The notes: generated from the letters alone by a model not told the origin. A DNA stretch of 47,189 nucleotides from Filimonas sp. (GCA_017306865.1 JAFKHH010000029.1:1-47189); one strand, 5' to 3'; positions 37,201-46,530 are shown, counted from the stretch's first letter. Numbers and translations: made by a program.

Positions 37201-38257
37201 TGTGTTCATTGTTCTGATAAATAGTAAAATAAGTAGTGTAAGGATAGGTTGTGTTTACGCCTCCGAAATAAGTACCTGCCCATATAGAGCCATTTGCATC
37301 TTCGTAAATACTGTAAACAGAATTTTGACTAAGGCTTTTTTTATTGCCCGCATCATGCTGGTATGAAGTGAAGGTATGCGCAACAGGATCTAATATACTT
37401 ATGCCTTCCTGTGTAGCGATCCAGAGTTTACCATCCCGCACTGGCAGTATGGTACGGATAATATTATTGACAAGGCCAGCTTTATTATTTGCAGACGCTG
37501 TGTAATGCGCAAACGATTGTGTGGCGGGATCATACAAATTCAACCCGTCATTTTGTGTCCCTATCCATAAGTGATGATTCGCATCTTCTGCAATTGCTGT
37601 CACATATCCTGCCCCCAGGCTTTTAGCATCATTGGGATTATGTGTAAACACCTGGTATGTATAATCATTACCATGAGGGGTCATTTTTGTCAGACCTTTT
37701 GTAGTACCTGCCCAGATATTACCATCACCATCTTCCCGTACACTTCGCACCGGCAGCCCGGATATACTGGCCTGCTGCCTGAAAGATGTCCAAACATTGC
37801 GCTGTACATCGGTGATCACATATAAACCTTCTGATGTACCAACCCATAACCGTCCCTTACGGTCTTCATATATACAAAAAACAACAAATGAATCAGAGAA
37901 GCGTATTTTTTCAAAATTGTCTGTAACGCTGTTGTATTTATTTAACCCGCCGGAGCTACCTACCCATAAAATTTTCCGGGAGTCGCAGTATAAAGTATTT
38001 ACATTATTAGATATAAGAGAGGTAGAATCTTTCGGGTCATTTTTATACAGCTTAAACCTGGCGCCGTCGTAACGGTTTAGCCCGATGCGTGTACCAAACC
38101 ACATAAAACCATTTCCATCCTGTGTTACAGACAACACCGAATTAGCAGACAAACCATTTTCAACGGACAGATGAGTAAACGCAACATTTTGCCCCTTCAG
38201 TTCTTTAAGGCAGACAATAAGCAATAATATCAATGCAATTTTTCTCATATGCGGCAA
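34223..38257 (-). CDS. Hybrid two-component system sensor/regulator
   Basis: One 1344-residue protein holds the whole signalling path of a glycan locus. Order: signal peptide (1-22); periplasmic two-component propeller repeats (about 25-690, many WVGT/WIGT motifs); Y_Y_Y domain (about 700-770); one membrane helix (WAYCIYIIAIASMLFLVIRYFF); HisKA with phospho-acceptor H826 (NISHEIRTH); ATPase with NLLINAFKFT, DNGRGI, GYGIGLALSK; receiver with D1135 (IISDVMMPEMDG); AraC helix-turn-helix at the end (VNEFVKSLRLKKAAELL, VAYAVGYNDRKYFSREFKKQFGKTPSEY). Residue 831 is His where almost all HisKA domains have Pro (RTHL instead of RTPL). The gene is divergent from susC. An exact TAnnTTTG (38260-38267) is so close to the first ATG that M4 (38248) may be the real start. 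It is the local regulator of the SusC/D genes on the right. Confidence 0.93.
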   Translation of the reverse strand: MPHMRKIALILLLIVCLKELKGQNVAFTHLSVENGLSANSVLSVTQDGNGFMWFGTRIGLNRYDGARFKLYKNDPKDSTSLISNNVNTLYCDSRKILWVGSSGGLNKYNSVTDNFEKIRFSDSFVVFCIYEDRKGRLWVGTSEGLYVITDVQRNVWTSFRQQASISGLPVRSVREDGDGNIWAGTTKGLTKMTPHGNDYTYQVFTHNPNDAKSLGAGYVTAIAEDANHHLWIGTQNDGLNLYDPATQSFAHYTASANNKAGLVNNIIRTILPVRDGKLWIATQEGISILDPVAHTFTSYQHDAGNKKSLSQNSVYSIYEDANGSIWAGTYFGGVNTTYPYTTYFTIYQNNEHTSSLSSNVVSSIVEDAKHNLWIGTEGGGLNYLNRVTGTFTIYKNRVNDATSLGSNLVKAVYIDRDDNVWCGTHGGGLNVLDRATNRFHRYLYEPNDPQTAVSEITSLAEDKDGRFWMVTNNGFKVFRRKGTSLEPLDLKKEIGNFPGVQTTVLYQDRKQNIWVGAGPGLYVINGNTFREVNTSYRVNSICEDADGHIWLGLNYGGVAMYDPASGKLISYTEKDGLPNSNVLGILEDDHRNLWLSTDNGLVKFSPKLKTFQSYTVSDGLPGNDFNYNSYLKDSKGEFFFGGLNGFAGFYPDKIESNKYVAPIVFTGLKLYNEPVGIDGTDGLLNMNVTATKKIVFKHDQDVFTIDFALLNYIKSNKNKYAYRLEGFDKMWNEVNVPSATFTNLPSGSYTLYVKGANNDGVWSEPITMVIKVLPPFWLTWWAYCIYIIAIASMLFLVIRYFFLRELLKKEDELHQVKLNFFTNISHEIRTHLTLVMAPVDQVLDKKDKDGFEYQLLSQVKYNANRLLRLVNELMDFRKAETAHLQLQVSRNNIVPFLQEIYDSFREVSQSKNIRTSFIHDAEDIPVYFDQAQLEKVFFNLLINAFKFTEAGGYVSLSVAQKEGKVVINVKDNGRGIAPEYLDKLFTNFFQVADHGFQNTGYGIGLALSKHIVELHKGTIAVESEPAAEGKDGYTCFTVSLLQGNMHFAGDEKIQQVDAQAPGEKHEALSPAANIAAIVNDADEKPLTLLIAEDNPELRALVVQTFAQQYNIIECVNGAEGWDEAVGQIPDLIISDVMMPEMDGLAFCEKIKTDERTSHIPVILLTAKSAQSDLVSGLETGADVYVTKPFSTKALELNVRNLLASREKMRIRLSKQLQQPVVQEEAHVEVQDNYVNTVDKEFLERVIQLIHEHIDDPDFGVDMLSRKVAMSQPILYKKIKAVTNMSVNEFVKSLRLKKAAELLLQKNMTVYEVAYAVGYNDRKYFSREFKKQFGKTPSEYVGGES

Positions 38258-38270
38258 GACAAAAATAGTC

Positions 38271-38341
38271 GTTTCAGAAGTTTCCGCGTTTCAATGTTTC
38301 ACATAAACGAAACACTGAAACATTGAAACTTTTGCTGAAAC
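38271..38341. promoter_or_regulatory. Symmetric GTTTC/GAAAC region between sensor and susC genes
   Basis: Four GTTTC motifs are followed by four GAAAC motifs. Inside, GTTTCAATGTTTCA (38288-38301) and its exact reverse complement (38316-38329) flank 14 bases. It may be an operator of the divergent promoters or a structural repeat. Confidence 0.5.
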
Positions 38342-38514
38342 TATCAAAACTTTTCTATTGAAAATCAATGCGTAGAAAAACATTTATAAAATTCACCCTA
38401 TCCATTTAGATTACTCTCCCCTCCCTTTTAACATCGCGCAATAGTTTACACCTGATGTTATATGCAGCCCAATAAATAATGCTGCCCAATGATCACTAAT
38501 TAAAAAAACTGCTT

Positions 38515-41500
38515 ATGCGATTGCTGCGAACCCTTCATGGACCTGCCCATACAAAATGCTGGGCATGGATGTTCCTCTTCCTCTTTGCACCTGTGCTATT
38601 GTTTGCCCAGGCAAAAAAAATTACGGGAACTGTTACCGACGAAAACGGAAAACCTGTTTCAAGTGCGTCCATTACCATCAGAAACAAGAATGGTGGTACA
38701 ACAACTGACGATGCAGGTAAATTTTCTATCTCCGCCATTCCGGGAGATGTGTTAGTTATATCATCTGTAAACAGCGAACCGGCTATTGTAACTGTCGGTA
38801 GCCAGCCATCAGTACAGATCTCGCTAAAATCGAAATCGGGTGTGATAGATGATATTGTAGTTGTGGGCTATGCTACACAGAAGAAAACGGACATGACAGG
38901 CTCTGTATCTACTATTTCGGCAAAGGAACTGGACAACCGTCCTGTTACCAATCTTTCCAGCGCCCTGGCGGGCCTCGCAACGGGCGTGTTTGTAAAACAA
39001 AGTTCCGGCGCACCGGGCAGTGACGGCGCCAGCCTCACCATCCGTGGCGTGGGTACGCTGAGCAGTACATCTGTATTGGTACTTGTAGATGGTGTGATCA
39101 GCAGTATGGATGCTGTAAACCCTAACGATGTGGAGAGCGTTACTATATTAAAGGATGCCTCTTCTGCTTCTATCTATGGTACATTAGCCGCAAATGGTGT
39201 AGTACTGATCACTACCAAAAAAGGAACGAAACTAAAACCAACGGTTACGTACAGCGGTATTTTCTCACAGACTACCCCAACCGGCGTTCCTAAATTTGTA
39301 TCGAACAGTGCGCAGTATATGCAACTGATCAACCAGTCTTCTACAAACGTTGGCAGCAGCACTATATTTGACTCTGCTACTATTATACAACCGTTTATTG
39401 ACGCATCTAAGAACCCGAATGGCTTAACGAGCCTGGGTGTTCCTAATTATGTAGCCTATCCAAATACAAATTGGGAAGATGTTTTGTTCCAGCATAAGTT
39501 TCTTCAAAACCACAACGTATCTGTATCGGGTGGCAACGAAAGAACAACGTATAATGTTTCGCTTGGATACCTGAACAATCCGGGATTGATCGCAAACTCA
39601 CAGGCGGAGAAATACCAGTTCCGCACTAACCTGGAATCTAAGATCGGCGATAATATTACCGTAGGTACACAAACATTTGGTTACTATCAGACGGTTGGTC
39701 TGACTGATCAAAGTTCTCTTGGCCTCTTCAACTACCTGGTGCAGACTTCACCCATGATCTATCCATACTATAATGGTAAATATGGCTCTACATCGGCAGT
39801 AGGTGATGTAATCGGGCAGGCAAGTAATTTGCTGTATTTCACAAATAACAGTGTTGGCTCTAAAGCAAGCACTTACCTGAACACCACATGGTATGCAAAA
39901 GTGAAACTAATGAAAGGGTTATACTTTGAACCGAAGGTAAACTACCAGACAAGGTTTGATGAGTCTAACACCAGCAGTGACCCTACGGCAACAGAACGTT
40001 GGAACTTTTTAACGATGCAACTGGTAACAGCACCTACACAGGCAAGCCAGTTAAGCACTAGCAATTCGTTTACGAAATACTGGAACTATACGCTGGAAAG
40101 CGTATTGCGTTATAATACGACTGTTGCGAGACAACACAATATAGGTGCGCTCATCGGCTTCAATCAATATTACAATAATCAATATAGCACGAGCATTACA
40201 GGTAAGGGTTTAATAGACCCATCTGTGCCGGCTATCAGCACAGCAACCAGTTTCCCGTCTAACCCTTCTGGCTCAGCTACTGACTGGGCTATGCGCTCAT
40301 GGTTTGGTCGTATTAACTATAACTTTAATGAACGTTACCTGGTAGAGGCCAATATCCGCTCAGATGCTTCTTCCCGTTTTGGCCCGACTAAAAGGAATGC
40401 AGTTTTCCCTTCTGTATCCGCAGGCTGGAACTTATCTAAAGAAAGATTTATGGCGGGATTGCATGACCTGAATATTCAGAACCTGAAACTGCGTGGCTCA
40501 TGGGGACAAGTAGGTAATACAATTTCCGTAATCAACGGCAGCACGAATAACTATATCTGGCAGGCGATCTATGGCACTGTTCCATACGCATTCAACAACG
40601 TAGGTATTACAGGCGTGCGCGTAAGCCAATATCCGAATGGCGATATGACATGGGAAACAACGAATGTAACAAACCTTGGTTTGGATGCGACGTTGCTGAA
40701 AAAACTAAACCTGTCACTGGAATGGTACAGCAGGCGTACTACCGGCATCTTGTTCCAACCGCCTATTGACCCTACAGCAGGTACTGCGCAAGCGCCGGTG
40801 ATCAACCAGGCTGTAGTGCTGAATAATGGTGTGGAATTAACAGCAGGCTGGAGAGACCGTATAGGTAAAGTAGATTTCAGCGTGAATGGAAACTTCAGCT
40901 ACAACTACCTGAATAAAGTATTGCAATATAAAGGGCCATTGGTAGAAGGCTGGACTACTGATGCTAGCGGTAATAAAACATACAGCTCCAACATTGGTGC
41001 AGTATCAGCAGGTTCTACACAGCGTATAGTAGAAGGCCACATGATCAATGAATATTACCTGCAAACGGTTTATCATGGTGACGCCAGCTATACGAACTCT
41101 GACGGCTCTGTAAACCCTAACGGCGGCCCTAAAGATGGTATGATCAGAACACCGCAAGACCTGAACTGGGTAAGACAGATGATAGCGGCGGGATACAAGT
41201 TTCCTGTAAACACGGTAGGTAAAGGCCAACTGTATTACGGTGACCTGATCTATGCAGATAACAATGGTGATAAACAATATGGCTTAACAAACGACCAGCA
41301 GTTCCAAAAGGTTTCGTCTACACCTAAATATGTATTTGGTTTCAACATTAATGCTGCATGGAATGGCATAGACCTTTCTATGATCTGGTCTGGCGCAGCA
41401 GGTATGAAATACTACTGGAACCAGACGTATTACAACTCTGGAACAGTTGCATTGGGTGGACAGATCCCTGAGCGTATTGCCAATGACCACTACTATTACA

Positions 41501-41826
41501 ATGAAGCAAACCCATCTGATCCGCGTAATAGTGTGAACGGATTTTTCCCAAGATTGAAATACACAGACAACATCAATAATATAGCAAGCACGTTCTGGTT
41601 TTACAATGCATCTTACCTGCGCCTGAAAAACCTGCAGATAGGTTACACAATACCAGATAAGATCATTAAAAGAGTAGGCTCATACATCAGCAGGGTACGC
41701 GCATTTGTTTCAGGTGAGAATTTAATTACGATCACTCAATTCCCTGGCCCTGATCCTGAAAACGGAACAGGTGTTGGTTACCCAAGTATGAAACAATATG
41801 CATTTGGTATAAATGTAACTTTCTAA
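38515..41826 (+). CDS. SusC/RagA family TonB-linked outer membrane transporter
   Basis: The 1103-residue protein is the import channel of the glycan locus. It has a signal peptide (cut near LLFAQA), a carboxypeptidase-like regulatory domain (ITGTVTDENGKPVSSASITI, about 36-110), the SusC TonB/plug signature (DDIVVVGYATQKKTDMTGSVST, LTIRGVGTLSSTSVLVLVDG), and a long barrel ending in GINVTF. It is divergent from the hybrid sensor, which likely controls it through the 257-base gap, and is followed by susD after 82 bases. The ligand is probably an oligosaccharide with uronic acid, from the downstream enzymes. Confidence 0.94.
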   Translation: MRLLRTLHGPAHTKCWAWMFLFLFAPVLLFAQAKKITGTVTDENGKPVSSASITIRNKNGGTTTDDAGKFSISAIPGDVLVISSVNSEPAIVTVGSQPSVQISLKSKSGVIDDIVVVGYATQKKTDMTGSVSTISAKELDNRPVTNLSSALAGLATGVFVKQSSGAPGSDGASLTIRGVGTLSSTSVLVLVDGVISSMDAVNPNDVESVTILKDASSASIYGTLAANGVVLITTKKGTKLKPTVTYSGIFSQTTPTGVPKFVSNSAQYMQLINQSSTNVGSSTIFDSATIIQPFIDASKNPNGLTSLGVPNYVAYPNTNWEDVLFQHKFLQNHNVSVSGGNERTTYNVSLGYLNNPGLIANSQAEKYQFRTNLESKIGDNITVGTQTFGYYQTVGLTDQSSLGLFNYLVQTSPMIYPYYNGKYGSTSAVGDVIGQASNLLYFTNNSVGSKASTYLNTTWYAKVKLMKGLYFEPKVNYQTRFDESNTSSDPTATERWNFLTMQLVTAPTQASQLSTSNSFTKYWNYTLESVLRYNTTVARQHNIGALIGFNQYYNNQYSTSITGKGLIDPSVPAISTATSFPSNPSGSATDWAMRSWFGRINYNFNERYLVEANIRSDASSRFGPTKRNAVFPSVSAGWNLSKERFMAGLHDLNIQNLKLRGSWGQVGNTISVINGSTNNYIWQAIYGTVPYAFNNVGITGVRVSQYPNGDMTWETTNVTNLGLDATLLKKLNLSLEWYSRRTTGILFQPPIDPTAGTAQAPVINQAVVLNNGVELTAGWRDRIGKVDFSVNGNFSYNYLNKVLQYKGPLVEGWTTDASGNKTYSSNIGAVSAGSTQRIVEGHMINEYYLQTVYHGDASYTNSDGSVNPNGGPKDGMIRTPQDLNWVRQMIAAGYKFPVNTVGKGQLYYGDLIYADNNGDKQYGLTNDQQFQKVSSTPKYVFGFNINAAWNGIDLSMIWSGAAGMKYYWNQTYYNSGTVALGGQIPERIANDHYYYNEANPSDPRNSVNGFFPRLKYTDNINNIASTFWFYNASYLRLKNLQIGYTIPDKIIKRVGSYISRVRAFVSGENLITITQFPGPDPENGTGVGYPSMKQYAFGINVTF

Positions 41827-41908
41827 AAAAGCATAGCGTGTACCACTCAAGATACATACAGAGTGGCCCACTCTCTGACTGGTTCTTGCAAATATTAAAA
41901 ATGAGATT

Positions 41909-43726
41909 ATGAAAAAGTGTTTTTATATATTATTGATCATCGTTGCGGCTGCATCGCTTGGCAGTTGTAAGAAAGATATACTGGATACTGCTCCTAACTA
42001 TGCAGTATCATCCTCCACTATGTGGACCACGGATAACTTAACAGACCTGGGTGTGGCAGGCGTGTACAATGCATTGCGTGGTGGCGGCAGCGGCAGTTTC
42101 AACATGCTATATGAGTTATACTCTATGGACAGGTTTGGTTATACAGGCCAGGCGAGAGACCTTAGCAGCGATGCGGGCCTTACAGCAGCCACGTCTACGC
42201 CAGGCAATAGTTTTTTCAACTCAGCATGGTCGCAGTTGTATGAAGGCGTTAAGAGAGCGAACGATGCTATTACAAGCATCCCTTCTAAATCACCATCAGA
42301 TGCAACAAAGAAGGCGAGATATATTGCAGAATGTAAATTTCTCCGTGCGTATTTCTACTTCCGCCTGAACCAGCTATGGCAAGGTGTACCGGTGTACACA
42401 AACCAGGTAGAATGGAATGGCTTTAATAAACCGGCTTTATCGTCTGACAGCGTATGGATTGCGGTGATAAAGGATTTAACGGATGCAATTAACGAAACAA
42501 ACCTGCCTGTAAAGTATGCAGCGGGCAATGCTAACTACGGACATATTACGAAAGGTGCGGCGTATGCGCTGAGAGGCATCGTTTACCAGTATCAAAACAA
42601 ATACGATCTCGCTATTGCAGATTTCCAACAGGTGCAGGCAGCAGGATATGCTTTGTACACAGGCGCGGGCGCACTTAGCTATAAGATGCTGTTTAAAACA
42701 GCGAATGAGCAAAGCCCTGAAATGATCTTCTCTATGCAGAACATGGACCAGGCTGGCTATGGAGGTACAACAGAATTTTACTGCGGCAACCGCTCTTCAT
42801 GGGGTTCTTGCTGGAGTACACTCTCTCCTTCCAATGAGCTGATAGATCTATACGAAAATGCAGATGGCAGCAAATTTAACTGGGATAATATTATACCGGG
42901 CTATAGCACGATGCCGGTTGCACAGCGTGAAGTGTACTTCCTGCGCAACAATGCTACTACAGCAGAGCTGACAGCAGCTCAGGGACGTGGCGCACAAACA
43001 TCGCTGTACCTGCCTACAGGCAACGAAGCACGCATTGCAGCAGCCTATGCTAACAGGGACCCTCGTCTTGCACAAACGATCATTACACCATACTCCACTT
43101 ATTTAGGCGCTCCGATCGGCGGTTCCGGTGACCTGACTTATACATGGCGCTGGCCTTTCAGAAACGACAATCCGCCAACACAGGATCTGAAATCTGATGT
43201 GGTGAATTATGGCTTTTACTGGTACAGGAAGTTTGTGTATGAAGGCAGCTCTGAAGGTACAACAAGAGACCAGGTCCCTACAGACTACCCGATCATCCGC
43301 TATGCAGATATTGCACTAAGATGGGCGGAGTGCATCAATGAACAGAGCGGCCCGGTACAGCAGGCGCTGGACTTGATCAACTCTGTTCGCAGCAGGGCTG
43401 GCATGCCGGTGTTGCAAACAACAGATGCGTCTAAACCAACATTCGTATCAGGACAAAGTGATTTGAGAGAAAGAATAAGAAACGAGCGCAGGGTTGAATT
43501 CCCTAACGAGGGCGTTAACTTCTTTGATGAGCTGCGCTGGGGCACATGGAAACAAAAGAAATTTACACTTGCGGATGGCTCTGCAAACGGCATTAAACAT
43601 GCCTGGGGTAAGATCATTACGCAATATGTGTACCAGGGTGATTATGTTACCAGGTGGCCAATACCAACATCTGTAATACAGATAACAAATGGCACGGTAG
43701 CTAAGACACCAGGATGGATTTACTAA
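41909..43726 (+). CDS. SusD/RagB family surface glycan-binding lipoprotein
   Basis: This 605-residue protein is the lid partner of the SusC upstream. It has the lipobox LGSC (about residue 20), TPR-like helices (YIAECKFLRAYFYFRLNQLWQGVPV), and the late motifs IIRYADIALRWAECINE, LINSVRSRAGMP, RIRNERRVEFPNEGVNFFDELRW and PIPTSVIQI. It is longer than the 19102-20625 SusD because of an insert in the middle (DLYENADGSKFNWDN and following). The terminator-like hairpin 80 bases after its stop splits the operon. Confidence 0.94.
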   Translation: MKKCFYILLIIVAAASLGSCKKDILDTAPNYAVSSSTMWTTDNLTDLGVAGVYNALRGGGSGSFNMLYELYSMDRFGYTGQARDLSSDAGLTAATSTPGNSFFNSAWSQLYEGVKRANDAITSIPSKSPSDATKKARYIAECKFLRAYFYFRLNQLWQGVPVYTNQVEWNGFNKPALSSDSVWIAVIKDLTDAINETNLPVKYAAGNANYGHITKGAAYALRGIVYQYQNKYDLAIADFQQVQAAGYALYTGAGALSYKMLFKTANEQSPEMIFSMQNMDQAGYGGTTEFYCGNRSSWGSCWSTLSPSNELIDLYENADGSKFNWDNIIPGYSTMPVAQREVYFLRNNATTAELTAAQGRGAQTSLYLPTGNEARIAAAYANRDPRLAQTIITPYSTYLGAPIGGSGDLTYTWRWPFRNDNPPTQDLKSDVVNYGFYWYRKFVYEGSSEGTTRDQVPTDYPIIRYADIALRWAECINEQSGPVQQALDLINSVRSRAGMPVLQTTDASKPTFVSGQSDLRERIRNERRVEFPNEGVNFFDELRWGTWKQKKFTLADGSANGIKHAWGKIITQYVYQGDYVTRWPIPTSVIQITNGTVAKTPGWIY

Positions 43727-43805
43727 GCAGGTTAATAAGCAACAATAAAAACGTTGCTAACCTTATGACTTTTCTTTAGCAGTCGTTTAAATAGCAATCA
43801 GTGAT

Positions 43806-43840
43806 GGAGAGCGGCGATGCAGCGCCGCCTCCTTTTTTTT
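43806..43840 (+). terminator. Intra-operon terminator between susD and GH88
   Basis: Arms GGAG-a-GCGGCG (43806-43816) and CGCCGCCTCC (43823-43832) form a 10-bp stem with one bulged A and a 6-base loop, followed by T8 (43833-43840). Likely causes partial termination. Confidence 0.85.
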
Positions 43841-43875
43841 ATCATTCACTCTGTAAAGAATATAAACCGATATTG

Positions 43876-45123
43876 ATGAAACGTGCTTTTCTACTCACCG
43901 CCATACTTGGCCTGCTTGTTACCGCATTTAAGACAGATACAAGGGAGAAGGATTTTATAAAAGAAAATTTTTCTTTTGCAGACACGCAACTATCCAATAT
44001 GCTAAAGGAAGTTGGTAACCGTAAAAATGCTTTCCCCCGCACGACCGACAGGAATGGACAACTTGTTACAACCAATATGTATGACTGGACTCCCGGTTTC
44101 TTTCCCGGCACACTTTGGTATGCGTACGAATATGCGCATAATGCTACATTGAAAAATGAGGCGATCCGCTGGACAGAACAACTGGAGCCATTAAAGGATT
44201 TTACGGCACACCACGACCTTGGCTTTATGACGTACTGTAGCTTTGGCAATGCCTATCGCCTTACAGGCAATGAAGCATACAAGGCTATCCTGGTTAAAGC
44301 CGCACACTCACTCAGCACACGATATAACCCGGTTACAGGTTGCATTAAATCATGGAACCAGTTTAAATCATGGCATGGCAATAAGACATACAATTTTCCT
44401 GTGATCATTGACAATATGATGAACCTGGAGTTACTTTTCTTTGGCGCAAAAGCATCCGGTGATACAATGCTTCGCCATATTGCCATATCGCATGCAGTGA
44501 ACACGATGCGCTACCAGGTAAGAAAGGATTATAGCTCTTACCATGTAGTATGCTACGACACTGCTACCGGCAAAGTTGCCGGCAGGGAAACAGCACAAGG
44601 CTATGCAGACAACTCCACCTGGTCGCGTGGGCAAGCCTGGGGCATTTATGGTTTTACGATGGTTTACCGGGAAACAAAGGACAAACGTTTTCTTCAAACA
44701 GCTATCGGCATGGCAGATTTTTATCTAAAAAATCTACCGGCAGATAAAATTCCTTACTGGGATTTTAATGCGGGACAACAAGGTTACGCACCTGGCGTAA
44801 ACTCTAATGCGTTAAAAGTAAAAGGCGAATACCGCGATGTATCAGCCGCTGCCATTACTGCATCTGCATTATTTGAACTTAGTACTTATGCAGGTAATAA
44901 AGGGGCTGCATACAGAAAAGCGGCAATAGATATGCTTCATACATTGTCTACAACCACATACAGGGCCAGCACAGGAACAAATGGCAATTTCCTGCTGCTA
45001 CATAGCGTAGGTAGCATTCCGCACAACAGTGAAATAGATGCACCGCTGGTATATGCAGATTATTACTATCTTGAAGCTCTGCTGAGGTACAATAGATCAT
45101 TAACAAAGTCAGTGGGTCAATAA
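43876..45123 (+). CDS. Glycoside hydrolase family 88 (unsaturated uronyl hydrolase)
   Basis: The 415-residue exported enzyme has a signal-like start (MKRAFLLTAILGLLVTAF) and the GH88 alpha/alpha-barrel signatures: TNMYDWTPGFFPGTLWYAYE, HHDLGFMTYCSFGNAYRLT with candidate catalytic D114, FPVIIDNMMNLELLFF with D179, and QGYADNSTWSRGQAWGIYGF. GH88 enzymes hydrate the double bond of 4,5-unsaturated uronic acids made by polysaccharide lyases and so release the end sugar. ATG 43876 is chosen because an upstream GTG (43801) would place the terminator hairpin in the coding region. No lyase gene is in the window, so the lyase would be elsewhere or right of it. Confidence 0.92.
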   Translation: MKRAFLLTAILGLLVTAFKTDTREKDFIKENFSFADTQLSNMLKEVGNRKNAFPRTTDRNGQLVTTNMYDWTPGFFPGTLWYAYEYAHNATLKNEAIRWTEQLEPLKDFTAHHDLGFMTYCSFGNAYRLTGNEAYKAILVKAAHSLSTRYNPVTGCIKSWNQFKSWHGNKTYNFPVIIDNMMNLELLFFGAKASGDTMLRHIAISHAVNTMRYQVRKDYSSYHVVCYDTATGKVAGRETAQGYADNSTWSRGQAWGIYGFTMVYRETKDKRFLQTAIGMADFYLKNLPADKIPYWDFNAGQQGYAPGVNSNALKVKGEYRDVSAAAITASALFELSTYAGNKGAAYRKAAIDMLHTLSTTTYRASTGTNGNFLLLHSVGSIPHNSEIDAPLVYADYYYLEALLRYNRSLTKSVGQ

Positions 45124-45270
45124 TCGTGAATCGTGAGACGGCAATCGTGAATGGGCTTAAGCACAATTAATAATACGCTGCTCACTTTGTGATCTCTGCG
45201 TTCCCTTTGCGTCCTTTGCGATACTTATGCGCCTTTGCGTGAAACTTTGCCACAAAGACACGAAGCCTTT
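45124..45270. repeat. Interspersed repeat region between GH88 and the DUF2264 gene
   Basis: It begins with the CGTGAATCGTGAGACGGCAA-type repeat (also at 31661 and 33476) and continues with TTTGCGTCCTTTGCG and GCGCCTTTGCGTGAAAC text that recurs in part at 33545-33566. No gene. Confidence 0.65.
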
Positions 45271-45300
45271 AAGAAGCACCAAGAAGAAAATTTAAAAAGT

Positions 45301-46530
45301 ATGAAATTAACCTTACGATTGTTTTGCAGCATTCTTTGTTGCAGTTTTCTATCCGCTTCCTTCGCTCAGAAAACAACCACCGGCGCACAAGACCGTCAAT
45401 ACTGGAGTGACTTGTTATACAAAATAGCTGCGCCGCCTATACTTAATTTATCGCAAGGCACGCTAAAACAAAATATGCCGGTAGAGAAAGGGCCGGGCTA
45501 TGGACTGAAAGCAGAAAAGGTAACTTACCTGGAAGCTGTAGGCCGTACAATGGCGGGCGTTGCGCCGTGGCTTGCGCTACCTGATGATAATACGAAAGAA
45601 GGCAAACAGAGAAAAGAATTACGTACTGCCTTACTAAAGGGGATTGCAAATGCTGTAGATCCTGCCAACCCTGATTATCTCAATTTCCGCACAGAAGGGC
45701 AACCTATTGTAGACGCGGCCTACATGGCACAAGCGTTTATACGTGCGCCAAAAGCATTGTGGGAACCACTTGATACCCTCACCAAAAAAAGAGTTGTAGA
45801 AGAGTTTAAAGCTTTACGTACCAGGACAGGCGCTTACAACAACTGGCTTTTATTCACTGGCATTACAGAAGCATTTCTACTACACATTGGCGAACAGGCT
45901 GACCCGGCGCGTATTGAATTTGCAAAAAAGAAAATACAGGAGTGGTATGTTGGTGATGGATGGTATAGCGATGGGCCTGCTTTTAGCATGGACTATTACA
46001 ACAGCTATGTGATACACCCGATGATGGTAGATTTCCTTAAAATACTGGTAGCGCACAACAGGGCTAAACAAGAAGAATACGATGCAGCACTTAAACGCAT
46101 GGTGCGTTATTCAGAATACCTGGAACGCTTTATTTCTCCTGAAGGCTACTACCCTGCTTTTGGTCGCAGCTCTACATATCGCACAGCAGCTTTCCAGGCA
46201 CTTTCCCAAACTGCGCTGATGGAAAAGCTACCTGCCTACATTGAACCGGCGCAAGTGCGTTGCGCACTTACGGCAGTTATGCACCGCATGTATGACCAAT
46301 GTAACAATTTTGATGACAAGGGCTGGCTGGTACTTGGCTTTTGCGGACATCAACCAATGATTGCAGATGTGTACACTTCTACCGGTAGCTTGTATATGGC
46401 AACACTGGGTTTTCTTGCGCTTGGCTTGCCTGCAGACAATCCTTTCTGGTCTGCACCTGCTGCTGACTGGACATCCAAAAAAGCGTGGAGCCAACAGCCG
46501 TTCAAGAAAGATTATCATGTAGAATATTAA
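45301..46530 (+). CDS. DUF2264 family protein, probable uronic-acid glycosidase
   Basis: This 409-residue exported protein has a signal peptide (cut near SASFAQ) and reads as DUF2264 (PF10022): YLEAVGRTMAGVAPWLALP, YLNFRTEGQPIVDAAYMAQAF, YNNWLLFTGITEAFLL, WYVGDGWYSDGPAFSMDYYNSYVIHPM, YPAFGRSSTYRTAAFQALS. The fold is expected to be an alpha/alpha barrel. I recall that related proteins were placed in a CAZy family with beta-glucuronidase activity, which I could not verify. It lies after GH88 in the same direction; together they suggest degradation of a uronate-rich glycan. ATG 45301 is chosen as it starts the signal peptide; the frame opens further upstream in repeat DNA. Confidence 0.85.
   Translation: MKLTLRLFCSILCCSFLSASFAQKTTTGAQDRQYWSDLLYKIAAPPILNLSQGTLKQNMPVEKGPGYGLKAEKVTYLEAVGRTMAGVAPWLALPDDNTKEGKQRKELRTALLKGIANAVDPANPDYLNFRTEGQPIVDAAYMAQAFIRAPKALWEPLDTLTKKRVVEEFKALRTRTGAYNNWLLFTGITEAFLLHIGEQADPARIEFAKKKIQEWYVGDGWYSDGPAFSMDYYNSYVIHPMMVDFLKILVAHNRAKQEEYDAALKRMVRYSEYLERFISPEGYYPAFGRSSTYRTAAFQALSQTALMEKLPAYIEPAQVRCALTAVMHRMYDQCNNFDDKGWLVLGFCGHQPMIADVYTSTGSLYMATLGFLALGLPADNPFWSAPAADWTSKKAWSQQPFKKDYHVEY

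Noticed and set aside
43801..43875. Upstream start (GTG 43801) for the GH88 gene
   Set aside because: It would place the hairpin and T8 tract inside the coding region and hide the signal peptide that begins at 43876.
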